From contig OY735227.1 of NCBI GenBank assembly GCA_963457665.1, forward strand, positions 51,691,844 to 51,755,843: 64,000 nucleotides of DNA, given 5' to 3'. Of this stretch, positions 26,369 through 38,618 are shown piece after piece. Origin of the DNA: Thysanoteuthis rhombus (Eukaryota; Mollusca; Cephalopoda; Oegopsida; Thysanoteuthidae). Made by a program: the position numbers and the translations under genes. How positions within the stretch are numbered: the stretch's first letter is position 1; each line of letters opens with the position of its first letter. Under the pieces are notes generated by a model. That model was not told the DNA's origin, made no database searches, and saw only the letters and a program-made list of their open reading frames with translations.

Positions 26369-26989
26369 GGATGGCTATGCTCTCGTTGATGAAAATCTCT
26401 TCACAAGGGTAACATTGAACTGTATTTAAATGTTCCGTTTTTAAAACTATTTCCAATGGGTGATGAAAAACGGTTACTTCACAAAAACGTGAAACGCAAG
26501 ATATCGTTGGACAAGTGAAATGAACTGAACAAAAAGCAGGTCTTCACCCACAAAATGATGTCGAGTATATAAAAGTATAGGAAGGGGTGCTATAACATGA
26601 TTTTTTTTCGGAGACATACACGTTTGATTCAAACAACATCGATCTCAATTAAAAAATCGATTAAAAGCGTCCAGATCTCGTCAACATAAAGAATATTTCA
26701 TCCGGATATCGCTAAATGGTATCTTCCTTTTGAGACTGGACAAAAATTGGTTGAGAAGTTTTCATTACTCTACGGCCTCCATTAGGTATCATCTGGTAGA
26801 TGTGGGGAAAGTAACGAACCGAACCCTTTATTTAACTGACGGGGGTATATAGACGGCACCCCCTCTCATCAGTAGTGGTATTTTTCGAATTATTATTGTC
26901 TCACACTCGGATTGAACCTTTAGATTACTCAGAGTAATTCTGTCCGATTCAGTAACCCCTACGCAATGTGTCCATGTGGACAACTGGTG
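26369..26989. other. No gene recognised
   Basis: Contains a GC-richer patch near 26800-26960; no element identified. Confidence 0.45.
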
Positions 26990-27320
26990 CTAATTTTTAA
27001 GAGCCTTAAACCTCAGGTGGCAGTTTTTGGCATGATGTTACTATTTTCTGTCTTTCATTATTAGAGGTTCCCATATGGTATCCATTTCAATGCTAGGATT
27101 ACTGAGGCAGTTTTTCTTGCCAAGCATATGGGCCGATTCTTTCAATTTTCGAATCTTCCAGTGTTCTTCCCGATCAATTATTTCAACCTCGTTCTACAGG
27201 GTTAGGTGGTTTCCTGTTTCCCTCCATACGTGATCAGCTATACCCAATTTGTTAGTTTCACCTTTGCTCACCGCTTTTCGGTGTTTTTCCACCCGAGCCT
27301 TCAAGGGGCGACATGTATGA
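26990..27320 (-). mobile_element. Penelope-like (GIY-YIG) element fossil
   Basis: Minus-strand reading shows the later half of a GIY-YIG nuclease with the usual element C-terminus: RVEKHRKAVSKGETNKLGIA, then REEHWKIRKLKESAHM and PSIEMDTIWEP. It is broken (few breaks in this stretch), lacks the reverse transcriptase part and differs in sequence type from the other two Penelope-like copies. Confidence 0.6.
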
Positions 27321-27642
27321 AAAACAACCAAGATGAAGATAATCCGAATAATAATAAAAATAACTTTCTAGTTGATTGGGTTAATATGTTCGGTCTATCC
27401 TTTCTACGGTTTTATCAAGTTGTGCAATCTGAATGTTATGGTGGTGAACTGAATACTCCAATGGTAGCAATTCTTATAAAGTAGGGTCTGGGTGTTTCCC
27501 TTTGCTTTCCTTTCCGAATCACTCATCTGCAGTTTTCTGTACTTTTGGATGATCATTCATTCAAATCTTTACGGAATTATTTTAATGAAAAAAAAAAAAT
27601 TAAATTCTCCGGAGAATATAAAAGGTAGTTCTGTAACAAGAA

Positions 27643-27678
<36 letters not shown>

Positions 27679-28265
27679 AAGAAGATGATGGTGGATAGGA
27701 GTATCTATCTATCTATCTATTCATCTATCGAAGAATTTATTCATGCACATACATTTTTGACATTGACTTTGGCGTGGATGTCTATCGCAAACTTTTGCCA
27801 GCATTGATTTTCAGCAAATCTGTAGAACTCTGTAAAGTGCGCAGTGTCTATGGAGATTATTACGATTTGTTTACAATCGAGACGTAAGTGGTAAGTGGCT
27901 TCTGCTTGTTCCGGTACAGGAAGAAAAAAAAGTGAACGTATAATATTGAGGCTCTGAGTGGAGAATTTGTCTGTTATGAATGAAAGTGTTTTGATTTTAT
28001 TGACAGATGTCCCCAGATGGGGGAGGGGGGAGGGGGGAGGAATGAAGAAAAATGGAAGTGATTCATTCGTCCCTTTAAAGAGTTCATGACACCAAAAAAT
28101 GACTGCAGCATTAAAACTAATATTCAGAAAGAAGGGCATGAGAAGTAGAAGAAAAGATGATAAAATGAATAAGAGGAGTGAGAAATATTAAGTTGATCCG
28201 AAGTCCTCAATCCCATCTTTTATACATGTTCAGGGAAATGTCAGAAGTGTACATATTTGACGTTG
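27321..28265. other. No gene; simple repeats
   Basis: (ACA)n at 27643-27678 and (TATC)n at 27702-27722. The minus-strand 132-codon frame at 27741-28139 has no recognised motif and crosses a G-rich run. Confidence 0.5.
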
Positions 28266-28268
28266 TTC

Positions 28269-28363
<95 letters not shown>

Positions 28364-28386
28364 TGATGATGATGATGATGATGATA
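28269..28386. repeat. (AAT)n(GAT)n microsatellite
   Basis: About 30 AAT units, then eight GAT units. Poly-Asn and poly-Met frames are artefacts. Confidence 0.97.
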
Positions 28387-28689
28387 ATAATGATTTCCTG
28401 GGAATTCATGAATCACCACCACCTATCATTAACAACATGTCCAAGAGAATCAATCTTCCGAAGTCCTTCTTTTCAGTTTGCAATATCCAGTCTAGCTAAA
28501 ACAAAACAAAAACAAAATTTAAAAAAAATGGTTCCAAAATGTAAAAAAAAAAAAAATAACGGTCTTAAATATGGAAAAATGTTCAAGTGAGCCTGGGCAA
28601 GTTTGCTGTTTTTCCTACTGCCTGAACAAGGAGCGCGCTAAATTGAGCGCAAAAAGCGTTAAACTGGCAACACTATCAATATCCTCCGT

Positions 28690-29310
28690 TTAGGAAGTTT
28701 AGAAATAGCCACTTTGGCCCCAACCCCTGTTCCAAGTCTAGATGCATAGATGATAGAAGATAAATAAGCCTGAATTCTGGTGGACATTTCTTGTGGGAGA
28801 TCAATTCAAGACTAACTTACATTTCAGTTTGACCACCCCCCTCTAAAACCTTTTTCAAAGAAGAGGGGAAAACATTTCTGAATGCGTGCGAAATTTCAAG
28901 TTACTTCATTGAACGGTGAGTTCTGTTTCAAGATCTGACATATAGATAGATAGTGCAGGCCTCCTTTCCTATGCCCCTTGTGACAAATCCAGATACAAGG
29001 AAGACTGAAAATTAAGGCTTTGACAAAATATAGTACCTCCAACTTCAAACAACCCATATTTACGACAGCATACTTCCTGTCCCCTATACCCCCTGTGTCC
29101 CCTTGTGTCCCTGTGCGTCCTTTGCACCAAGTCCAGATGCATAGAGGATGTGATCTCTAGAAACATGCGTAAATTCTATTGGAAACAAACTAAGGGATCA
29201 ATTTAGGATAAACTTATATTGCACATTGAACCCTCTCTAAAAATCCATTTGGGGGTAAAAAACAATCAAAAATTCCCTCCGTCTGTGTCAAGGGCTGTAC
29301 TAGAGAATAT
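28690..29310 (+). repeat. Interspersed repeat family S4, two copies in tandem
   Basis: 28695-28910 and about 29090-29310 share AAGTC.AGATGCATAGA.GATG, then AAATTCT..TGGA and GGGA.ATCAATT.A.GA.AAACTTA. A partial third lies at 28960-29040 (CAAATCCAGATACAAGGA). Other copies: 13795, 40815 and part of 6170. Confidence 0.65.
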
Positions 29311-29439
29311 AAGAATCTTCCCAACCCCACAACATCGTTGAAACTTATGTCTGGACTGATGGCGATTAATAATGGGAACCATGCAAACGATTGGGATGCG
29401 TCTATAAAGAAAAATTGTACTAGCTCAACTCAGAGATTT

Positions 29440-29960
29440 TCCTAGGAAGTAGGATTCATAAATAAGTCTGGGACTACAACGTCCAAACCGACCACACAAT
29501 CCGAACAAGAAGATCATTTCTGGTAGTTGTGTAAAAGGAAAAGAGAACCTGCCAAATCATAGACGTAGCTGTAGCCTCGTCTACAGAGTGAATAACTTAG
29601 CTTAGAAAAGAGTGAAAAATGAGAGTCAGGGTAGTACCAATAATATCAAGTGCACTGGGAACTGTGCCAAGGACGTTGAAGTGGGGATAAGAAGAACTGA
29701 GGAAAAGAGGATTGATTGAGACTATGCGGACCACAGCTGCACAGGAGACTGCTCGCATACTGTGGGAGTTACAGGAAATATGAGACGACACCTAGTCGTC
29801 AACAATGGTCTAATACCTTAGAATGAAATTGGTATAAGTGTAAGAAAAATCGAGTAAAGGAGGAACAGTAAAAAATACAGCCTTGTTGCAGTTCTTAAGG
29901 ACATTGAAAGGTGGGCTAGAGGCCTGTGGAGATTTACTGTAACTCAGCCTTGAGTGATGA
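29440..29960 (+). mobile_element. R4/Dong-like LINE, 3' terminal fragment
   Basis: Reads DYNVQTDHTIRTRRS, equivalent to DFDIQTDHLIQARRP in the copy at 63183. It then gives RVRVVPIISSALGTVPRTLK and an ending like TTAAQETARILWELQEI followed by a stop. That C-terminus is usual for LINEs with a restriction-like endonuclease. It has at least two frame breaks (a stop follows KWG). The 3' untranslated part probably extends to about 29960. Confidence 0.7.
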
Positions 29961-31143
29961 CTATAAAACTGGAATTGTGAAAATTTCCGTCAACTGCAGT
30001 TAATGGATTAGAAATAAAGTTTAGTAGGTATTGTCGGATTGATACAGATAGATTAAGAACCAGAGCAATAGATGGACATTGAATGGAGACACAAACGCTG
30101 AGGGAGAATACGTTGATTCAAAGTGTTGGCCCCGGAGTAATTATTTCCTGCCAATCACCATCAGAGCAGGAGTCTGGTAGAAAGAACAAACGGAAACATT
30201 TTTTTTTCTTCTATGAAGCACCTGATCGTTTTTGCCGCTTCTTTCTCTCTCTCTTTCCTTTTGTCCCTTCCTTCTTTTCCGTTTTTTTCCCTTTCAATTT
30301 TTATCGGTGTTTTTTCCTGTCTATTTTCAACTTGGTCAACATCTCACAGCCTCATTGTCATGTCTCTGCTTCCTATTCCAAAGTGTCGCCCTTATTAAGA
30401 TGAACAAACAGCTCGTTTGGCGGTACAAATAGAATCTGTCTAATACCAGATGCAGTTGACTATCATTCCAACCTCAACATCGCATTGAAAACAAATTCTA
30501 CTTCAGCATTTATAAAAGCGCTCTTTATCCTCTTGTAGAATCCGAACGTTATTTAAGCGTCTTCACATACCAGGTTTCAATAGAATATACGGGTTACCAA
30601 TGAATTTGACTGTTATTTGTTGACAATAACAATCTCAATGTATTCTTCACCCGTTAATGAAATCTTCTTGAACGAAAGGTTTCCCCTACACATGTTTCTA
30701 TGAATGAACGCTTCCAAAGGTTCGGTATAAGTAGACTTCATTTCTCAGTCGCCACTGAAAGAAATTTTGTTAGGGAATCGTTTAGAACTGAGGGTTTCCT
30801 TTAGACACTTTTCTATAGATTGAGTCTTTGAAAGGTATGTAATAAACAAACTAGATTTCTCAGTGTTTGCAGGAGTAAAACTGTTGCGAAGAGCCTGGGC
30901 AGTAATAAGATGGTTGATCATTAAGGTGGATCAAGTGCCGTGAGCCCCAGTATGAGTAAAATAGTGCAGAATGAAGTGAGTGATCCCGTTATAGGTGATT
31001 TTTGCCTCTGTGTCTGATTCACATATAGCAAGCTGAGAACAGAAAAACTCGTGATATGTGAAGCCTTGGAAAGAACTGCTAAAACTGTGTCCAGCTTAAG
31101 GGCATTGTGAACGTACGTATTTGTTATGAAACATAAGTCCTAC
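29961..31143. other. No gene recognised
   Basis: A T/C-rich patch at 30195-30340 gives overlapping Ser/Phe-rich frames. I see no element in the rest. Confidence 0.5.
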
Positions 31144-31262
31144 CTTGTTCAGTTTTAGAGGAGCGTCTGCAGTACCAATCTGTGGGTCGTTTTTCCTCAA
31201 GACTTGTGCCAAGTCCCCGTAAGTCATGTATTCAAAGATCATGTAAGGTGTTTCGCGGGCAT
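31144..31262 (-). CDS. Receptor tyrosine kinase, exon D (hinge region)
   Basis: A 119-nt exon with acceptor TTTATTTGTCAG and donor AACAAG/GTAGGAC. Two bases complete an Asp with the last base of exon C. The 39 following codons include ARETPYMIFEYMTYGDLAQV, the kinase hinge and start of helix D. The form FEYMxxGDL is typical of Trk, MuSK and ROR kinases. The exon ends in phase 0 and reads straight into exon E, so no exon is missing between them. The loop after helix D (KNDPQIGTADAPLKLNK) is of ordinary length. Confidence 0.93.
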
Positions 31263-31685
31263 CTGACAAATAAACAAGCAAACAGAAAAGACTGCTAATA
31301 GATAGTTTTTCACACGCATATGTTTTGAGATAACGAATCTATGGAGTGAAAAGGGTGACTTTTAAAAATAAATCCATCAGTAAGAATAAGCTCATAACAT
31401 TTTTGCCAATAAAAATATCCCCCAGTCACTTGAAACAATAGACACTTCCACTTAAAACGAGTTCAGTCAATTTTTATGAATATTTCCAGGTTATTTTATA
31501 ACTAGTTATAAGATATTTCTACAAATATATTTTAAGCCAAAAAACAAGAAATACATTCCTTTTTTCCCATCCTGTATAATTGATTGCAATTGGAATAGAG
31601 AGTTGTAGAATTGACTTCTAAGCATTCTTTTTAAATTTAATAGAAGATAAATAACTTTGCATTTAGGAAAATACCTCGATACATA
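31263..31685. other. No gene recognised
   Basis: AT-rich intron sequence upstream (gene sense) of exon D. Confidence 0.5.
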
Positions 31686-32715
31686 TTTGCTGTACAAGAC
31701 ATTTGTTTTATTAAAGTTCTTGTGAAGACCAACTTACAATCTTCATTCAGTGTGTCTAGGATTATTTTGACATTATGAAAGTTTTCGCTAAAACGATTCA
31801 TGTTGCGAGCAAATTAGAGGTTATGGTACTTGCTGTCTATTCTGATTCCTATTTCGCCCAGTCTAGGTTTTGGAAGATCATCCAAATGCTGGCTGTGAAG
31901 AGCTTAGGTGACCTAGTATCACCTTGTCTTACCTCTTCTTCGAGTTGAAAGGACTCAGGTTCTTTATGTAGCTTTATCAAAGAACCGCTGCGTCAGTAAA
32001 TATATTGCAAGACTCCAGCACACACGGAGTCTACGCATTGATGTATGGTACATCAATGACTTTGGAGATTTCTCCTGAGCTGAAGCCTTTCTTGACAAAA
32101 AATGCAACAGCAAATAGCGTTGCATATTCTGCAGCTTTCTCTTTTAGATGATTTACTGAATAGCGATACTCATTGGTCGAGTAGTTTCTTCTGAAGTCAA
32201 GGACCATGACACAAGAAGAATAGATCAGACGAAGAATCACTGGCAAGCTCTTGGTGGAGCAAACTTATCCTTCAAGAACGAGAAACGCTAATAGTTCTTG
32301 AAAGAAGGATATTCAACCAATTTATCCCCATATGGAGCCAAAATGTGGAATATAATCGAAGGTTTAACACTTAAACTGAGAACTATGCAATGAGTACAGG
32401 AGAAATTGTACTCAACATCGCAAAAGATCACAAGACTGCACAGTATATTAAGGAAAAATGGGAATTGGACATTTCGGAGAACACATTAGAAAACTGAATG
32501 ATCCGATAATTTTGTAAGAATGTCAGACAATTGCAACTTTCAAGATCCAAGAGATCAGATTAGAAACTGTGGTCGACAGGAAATAAAATTGCATGATAAA
32601 TCGTCAAGTTCAAAAAATAAAGAGGGCTAGCAAAAGTTAGGGAAGGTCCATGCCCAACGACAGACGCTAAAAGGCCGCTGCTGCTGCTGATGATGATGAT
32701 AATGAAAATGATGAT
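31686..32715 (+). mobile_element. RTE LINE with inverted 5' segment
   Basis: 31686-32222 is reverse-transcriptase sequence on the minus strand (NHLKEKAAEYATL..VAF readable). 32228-32705 is the 3' third on the plus strand, from GAAGAATCACTGGCAAGCTC to CCCAACGACAGACGCTAAAA and a GATGATGATGATAATG tail. About 100 bp of element between the two pieces is missing, the usual twin-priming outcome. Flanks GGAAAATACCTCGATACAT and GAAAAATACTTCAATATT could be a decayed target duplication. Confidence 0.75.
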
Positions 32716-33299
32716 GAAAAATACTTCAATATTTCTTCTTCACGAGTGAAATAGTCTTCCTGCTAATATGAATTTTCTATTTGTATCTTGAAAAATTGAA
32801 TTGAACGTTATACTTCTTTTTGCTATCTCTCGTCTGATTTGTTTTCCTTCTTGCAAGTTGTATTCTAAAGAGTGAAAGTCAGGGGGTAAAGTTTATATAG
32901 ACTTTTGTCCAGAAATACCAGTAATCTTTGTTCATTTTTCATTAGATTTCTCGAGAACCAAAACAATTCCAAATTGTACTGCCTTGTGTACTGACTTATG
33001 TCAAATGTCAATTTCCACAGCAGCGTGTTTCATACATCTATAATCTCCAATTATATAAATATATTTTGACGAACAGAAGGAACTCGTACTCCAATCATTA
33101 CCATAATACCAGCCTGGGGGAAACCATCCAAATACCACATTTGATTCTACCCCACCAGGAAACAAATAAATCTGGTTTATTGGACTCAAACGCAAGAGAG
33201 ACAAAATTACACGCTTCGAGTCACATTTCGACTTTTTAACGTCCTGCAAAGACAATAAATTAATCCCTATAAAATAAAAAAAACACCCTACACCACTCT
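32716..33299. other. No gene recognised
   Basis: The minus-strand 84-codon frame at 33001-33255 has no motif. Confidence 0.45.
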
Positions 33300-36200
33300 A
33301 TAGGGAACCAGGATGTTGAATTTTGGAACACATGGAATAATAGAATACAAACATTATCAACGGATCTCATCAACGATACCTTCAAGCTTTGCAAAAAAAA
33401 AAAAGTAATTTTACTGACACTCGCAAAGACATCATGAGCTTAAAACAGAAAATACAACTTCATTCAGCCACAAAGGAATACAGAGAAATCTAAGCTATCA
33501 TCAACTTCAACATAGAGGAAAGAAAAAAAACAGTCGATCACATCCAAACAAATAAACACAAAAAACTAAAATACACCACTACACAAAGAACTAACAACCC
33601 ACAGAACACACAAAAAAACATCATAGAAACAACCTAATTCAAAAACCCCTACCACCCAATCCTAATCAATTAGCCATATACCCGACAATGATCAAGGCTC
33701 CAATTAGACATAAAAATCTATGTTACACATACTGATAATACTAAAAGTGCCAGAATCACTAACACTAATAAGAATAACATACATATCCACTCAGATACTA
33801 ACACCATTAACAAGAAGAAAAATACACATATGAACAAACATAATTACAAGAATAATACGAACAACAAAAACACTAGACGCAACAAAGACAATCCCTTCAT
33901 CACTCCTCTAGTTCCCATGAACAAAAGCTTTAAGAAAAATATACCTCTTCATTCTTACACGTTAACCCATCCAAGATATTGGAAAAACCCAACCCAACAC
34001 CCAGACTTGAAGGTAATCTTTTCATCACCACACTGAAAGGAGAAATCCCCCAACCACTACACAGGGGGGGGGTCAGAATACGTATTGCTATCCCTAATAA
34101 GAATTTTAGAAGATTTGATAAACAATCACCACACATCATTAGAATCAAAGACGACCCAGAAGGTAAAGTGATTAACCTAAGTAAATTCAGATTCATTAGA
34201 GATACCTTCATACTTCTGAATAAGGGCCAAAGATTTCACCCCAACCGCACTTTAACAAGAACATTCTAAATAAAGAACTTGATGACTTCACTAAAAGAAT
34301 TAAGCAAAGAGCCCACTTTGGCAAATCGAACTATGATAGCGATATTTTAAGAAGACTCAAAGACACCAATAAATCTTTCACCTCTAAGAATATAGATATT
34401 ACTTTCCAAAAATTCGAAGTAAAGCTCACATTAACAAGTACAATAATCAACGACAACCACGCGATAATCTCACGACTAAAGGACAAGAACCCTTCCAAAA
34501 GCTTGAAAACAATACTTACTTGATAAGTGAGGAGCTATAGTTATTTGGGGGTGTATGAATACCCTAGAAACCAATTCACAACTAAATAATTCAGGATTTT
34601 ACGATGTAACAATTTCAAACAGTCAATAGTTTCGACTCTGATTATAGACAGATGAAAAGCTGTGCCACGGGCACAATAGCAGTCTCCTCTTATGCTAACA
34701 TCTTCATGAGCAAATTCGAAGAGACCTACATATACCCAGAGATAGAAAAAGAGTACATTATCTGTGTCAGATATATAGATTACATTCTTTTCATATATCC
34801 AGGAGTTGAAGCCGAACAAAGGGAATTCTTCTCACACATAAACTCTATAGACAGCTCTATTGAATTTGCCTATGAGAAATCTACTGACCATAGCTTTCCT
34901 AAACACCCCCATACAGATAGATAATGATAGAAACCCCCAGGCTATTCTCTATACTAAACCCACAGACACTCACAACTACCTTCACTCTAAATTGGGCAAT
35001 CCCAATCACCTGAAAAAAAACCCAAACCATTTTCATAAGCACTTAGAATTAGAGGAATTTGCTCTACAGGTTGTGAACTCAACAGGCTCAACTATGACAT
35101 ACTTCATTTTACTAAACGAAGATATTCACCAGAAATGATAAGAATAACCAAATAAAAAAGTCCACTGCAATATCCAGATAAGAAACACTTACACCCTCTA
35201 ACAAAAATAAATCTGACAACATACCATTCATAACCTCCTTCCACAGCACACTCCCACCCTTGTCATATCTAATCAATAGGAGATGGAAGATACTTACATT
35301 CAAGACAGCATTCAAAAGAATATTCATAGAACCATGTCATCTCCCAATGCAGACCCCCAAACCAACAAAGATATGACTAGCAGTAACACTAGAATAAACA
35401 ATAAAGTCTCTGACAACGATATCCTTAAAAGCGTCGGATTATTCCAACCCTGCAACAAAAGTAGGAGTCTCTGCTGCAAACACCTAAAGCACATCAACGC
35501 CTTCACTAACTCTACTACTAACAAGATTTCCTACATAGAACATAATCATAACAGTCAAAGCTAAAGTTTATACACCTCCTGGAGTGTACTGATGCAAAGC
35601 ACAATACATAGGTAAGTCGGAATGGGAATTCAATATTGCACTTAATAACTATAGGCACAGAATCAAATCACCTTATTATCCAAACCTGCCTCCAGTAAAT
35701 ATACTGTTCTGCATCCCCGGACATGATTTTGTCACAGGCGCTAGATTCACAATCATTGAAAAAATAGGAAAAAATACACCTGCACACACGACAAAAATTC
35801 TAGAACGACATAAAGATATATGTACTAATAAACTTAAAATTCACTTCCCTAACGGACTTGAAACTAAATTTAACAACCCTAACAACATCGATTTCTAACA
35901 TCATAATCCTCCAACTCATAACAACTCCATACCTTACCCCTTCATGTATATTCAATATTGAGAATTTCACACAGTCACACAGACCTCTACATATAGAAAC
36001 CTTTGTATGGTATTTCATTTGTACAACTCAGAGCCATCAGACTTTTCAGAACATCCACAATGACCATTAAGGATATGGAATACTCAGTCCCCTAAAGATA
36101 TTCGATCATACACAACAAGGACCTCCTTACCCACCACCTTGACAATCCCCAACTAACCAAACATCCGCACACTTTAATACTGAACTACTACCCGATCCCC

Positions 36201-36330
36201 TTGTATCCATGACAACCAATCCCACACATGACCCGTTGCTTTCACTTCATACAAGGATATTTATAAATATACCAACACAGATTTCACTGCAGACAAATAC
36301 AGCCCTAACTCATTAAAATGAATAAAAAAG
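33300..36330 (+). mobile_element. Penelope-like element fossil, nearly full coding span
   Basis: Plus strand, about 3 kb, markedly A/C-rich compared with its surroundings. Parts in order: N-terminal region (about 33300-34050), reverse transcriptase (about 34050-35150, with VSSYANIFMSKFEETYIYPE and PTDTHNYLHSKLGNPNHLKK recognisable), linker, and GIY-YIG endonuclease (about 35470-35900). It is broken in many places (more than ten) and looks old. The order RT then GIY-YIG without capsid or integrase identifies Penelope-like elements. It lies antisense to the kinase gene in intron C-D. Confidence 0.8.
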
Positions 36331-36689
36331 AATCCTCATTCTAGATTTCCATTTTCGCTTCTAAAGCAAAATATTTGATGCTAAATTTGTTTTAGGTGGA
36401 AACCTTTTAACAATTGAAAGGTACATGCATGCTATTGAAGATGGGAACTCCGCTGGAAACATGCACAGCATAATAATTAATTCATTTATCAATCAATCAA
36501 GAAATAAGGTCTCCATATAATTTGCTCCTGGGTGTGTCTCATTCCCTATTGTTCACACACACACACACATCTAGATATATTATTTGGAAAATAGATCCGT
36601 AATCTGACATAAATAATTATAAATTGTGTTATTTTAAATTCTATTTGCAATGATCCCCTGTTATCACCCGGTGAATGTATCATTTGGCC
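36331..36689. other. No gene recognised
   Basis: Includes a short (CA)n at 36553-36571. Confidence 0.5.
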
Positions 36690-36803
36690 TTATTACAGTA
36701 GACAATTAGACGGGGCTAATACTTGAATTGAACCTGCGATCGATAGGGTAGCTGCTCCAGTTTGGCAATGCTCTTACCATTGAGCTAATCTATCACCTGC
36801 AAT
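36690..36803 (-). mobile_element. tRNA-derived SINE-like element or tRNA pseudogene
   Basis: On the minus strand a clear box A (TTAGCTCAATGGTAAGAGC, about 36772-36790) is followed by a box B (GGTTCAATTC, about 36727-36736). The presumed acceptor 5' strand GGTGATA has no matching 3' strand at tRNA distance, so this is not an intact tRNA gene. Confidence 0.6.
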
Positions 36804-37131
36804 GAAAGGGCCCACAAGAACAGGAAAATGTAAAGTACAACTTTTACGAGTTGGGAATGGAATAAATGGATGAAATAAAAATCATTTGTTGGTCAATAAG
36901 TCAGGTCGAAGTTTCCTCGAATCGATGAAGGTAGAAATGTTTGTTGGGATAAATCAGTCTTTTTCCAACGATTTACAATATGCACATATTTACTGGAATG
37001 TATGTTTTGACTCTGGCACGCAAGTGAAATTCGACCATAATTGAAAATGGTATAACTGATCAAGAATGTCCACCCAAATATTGATATCTAATTGGTTCTA
37101 TGGGTCAACTAAAAATTACTATGGTGCTCTA

Positions 37132-37132
<1 letters not shown>
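36804..37132. other. No gene recognised
   Basis: Ordinary intron sequence. Confidence 0.5.

Positions 37133-37163
<31 letters not shown>
37133..37163. repeat. (CA)n microsatellite
   Basis: Perfect CA array. Confidence 0.97.
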
Positions 37164-37164
<1 letters not shown>

Positions 37165-37687
37165 CACACATATGTATATTTGTATTTTGAATGCTGAGAA
37201 ATCTGACAGAATGCAGATAAGAGTGACAATTGTCAGGTGTTTCAATGCATTCCGGTGGGTGCCAGCCATCTTTTTCAGATAATTTTTTTCTGCTGTTAAC
37301 ATGTTTGCAGTCGAAGAGAGAAATGGGGATATATCAGTGTTGTTTAGTAGTTTGATAGTGACAGGAGTGGAGGTGTTTGCATCTGTGTAGGTGAGAGTCA
37401 AGTTTGATCTGTCTGTGCATACATTGCTAGACACCACTCCATTCTAAGAAAACACAAAACATTTTCCTGAGAAGTGACCATCTTCATACCGACCTTTCCT
37501 CTCACTACCCCTTCTTATCTCAGACAACATCCACTCAATTGAACACCCTTATGATTAGTACGTCGGGCAATCATCGCTGGATTTGTTTATTGCTATAGAA
37601 TGTTGCCGACAATTTCAACACGAACGAACGCATGCATGCGTGAGTGTATTCACCTTCAATAATGTGACTAAGAAAATATCTTCTTAC
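37164..37687. other. No gene recognised
   Basis: The minus-strand 101-codon frame (37132-37437) starts without a motif and ends in the CA array. Not supported as a gene. Confidence 0.5.
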
Positions 37688-37849
37688 CGTGTATGACGAT
37701 CCCTAATAATTTCAAAATATTATCATGGTCGAAAGAGCTCATAATTTCGACCTCTCTTTCAAAATCCTTTTTCACTTCATTGGACACTTCTTCTTTAAGG
37801 ACTTTGACTGCAACTTTTTTTGATGGTTCTTCATCAGTCGTCATCTCCC
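37688..37849 (-). CDS. Receptor tyrosine kinase, exon C (beta3 lysine and helix C)
   Basis: A 162-nt exon with acceptor TTTGTTTCAG and donor CACG/GTAAGAAG. It opens with two bases completing the Gly left by exon B and ends in phase 1. It encodes EMTTDEEPSKKVAVKVLKEE and continues through an acidic/basic helix to ILKLLGIVIH. VAVK holds the ATP-anchoring lysine; the Glu in the REVEIM segment is the helix C partner. The run resembles MuSK (VAVKMLKEEAS, FQREAALM) and invertebrate ROR kinases at least as closely as Trk. No disabling change is seen. Confidence 0.93.
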
Positions 37850-38310
37850 CTGAAACAAATACAAAAGACAAAGATCACGATTTGATAAAGCCTTCAGGCA
37901 CAGCTTATACATTACAGCAAAATGTGCATCTCATAGCTTAGATCAATAAAGCCTTATATAAGTGTTCAGTGAAAAAGTTATCAGAAGGAATATCCGTATT
38001 CTCATTCGTTCGTCCATTTTAAACTAATTGTATGTATACATCTATAATAATATAAAACCAAAGATATTGGTACTGCAACATCCACAATCGAGAGATCTAG
38101 CTTATCCTGGGGAAGGTCTATGTCGATCGTTAAAAAGCATCTGACAAGTGAAGGAAAATGCATTTCTTCGCATGTATGTTCACCGCAGCTGCAGCATGGG
38201 AGAGAACGGAAGATACATGATTCATGTCGGGATTTAAAATCGAACCTTTATTTTTCTTCTTTGGCCGACCGAAAATACATCGATAGTCTTCGAAGACCAA
38301 ACAAAAAGAT

Positions 38311-38348
<38 letters not shown>

Positions 38349-38618
38349 AAGGGAGGAGAGGAGAGCTTGTCGTTTGAATCCTTCTACTGATAGCAGTAGA
38401 CCGTCTGACCCTCATTCTCGTCTAGTCTACAATACTCGACTGTTACTCTCGTCTTCTATTCTACAACTCTGATGATCAACCTTTGATATTCTTTCGTAGG
38501 TTAGGGCCCTCTTCCTATCTCTACCCATTTTAGTGAATTAATTTTCCTTACCTTAAACCTTCATATTGTAATACAAGGATGATGACCGAACATTATTTCT
38601 TGAAAGTTTCAATCATCA
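37850..38618. other. No gene; (GA)n tract
   Basis: (GA)n at 38316-38343 inside otherwise unremarkable intron. Confidence 0.6.

Larger units (their letters stand above)
31263..37687 (-). other. Intron C-D of the kinase gene
   Basis: About 6.4 kb. Nearly half is a fossil Penelope-like element lying antisense to the gene, and a further 1 kb is a 5'-inverted RTE insertion. Confidence 0.85.

Noticed and set aside
27741-28139. 132-codon minus-strand frame as a gene
   Set aside because: Contains a low-complexity proline/serine stretch from a G-rich run, and no motif.
28257-28499. Poly-Asn/Asp frame
   Set aside because: (AAT)n(GAT)n microsatellite; no supporting context.
36690-36803. Functional tRNA gene
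   Set aside because: Good A and B boxes but no closing acceptor stem; treated as SINE-like or a pseudogene.
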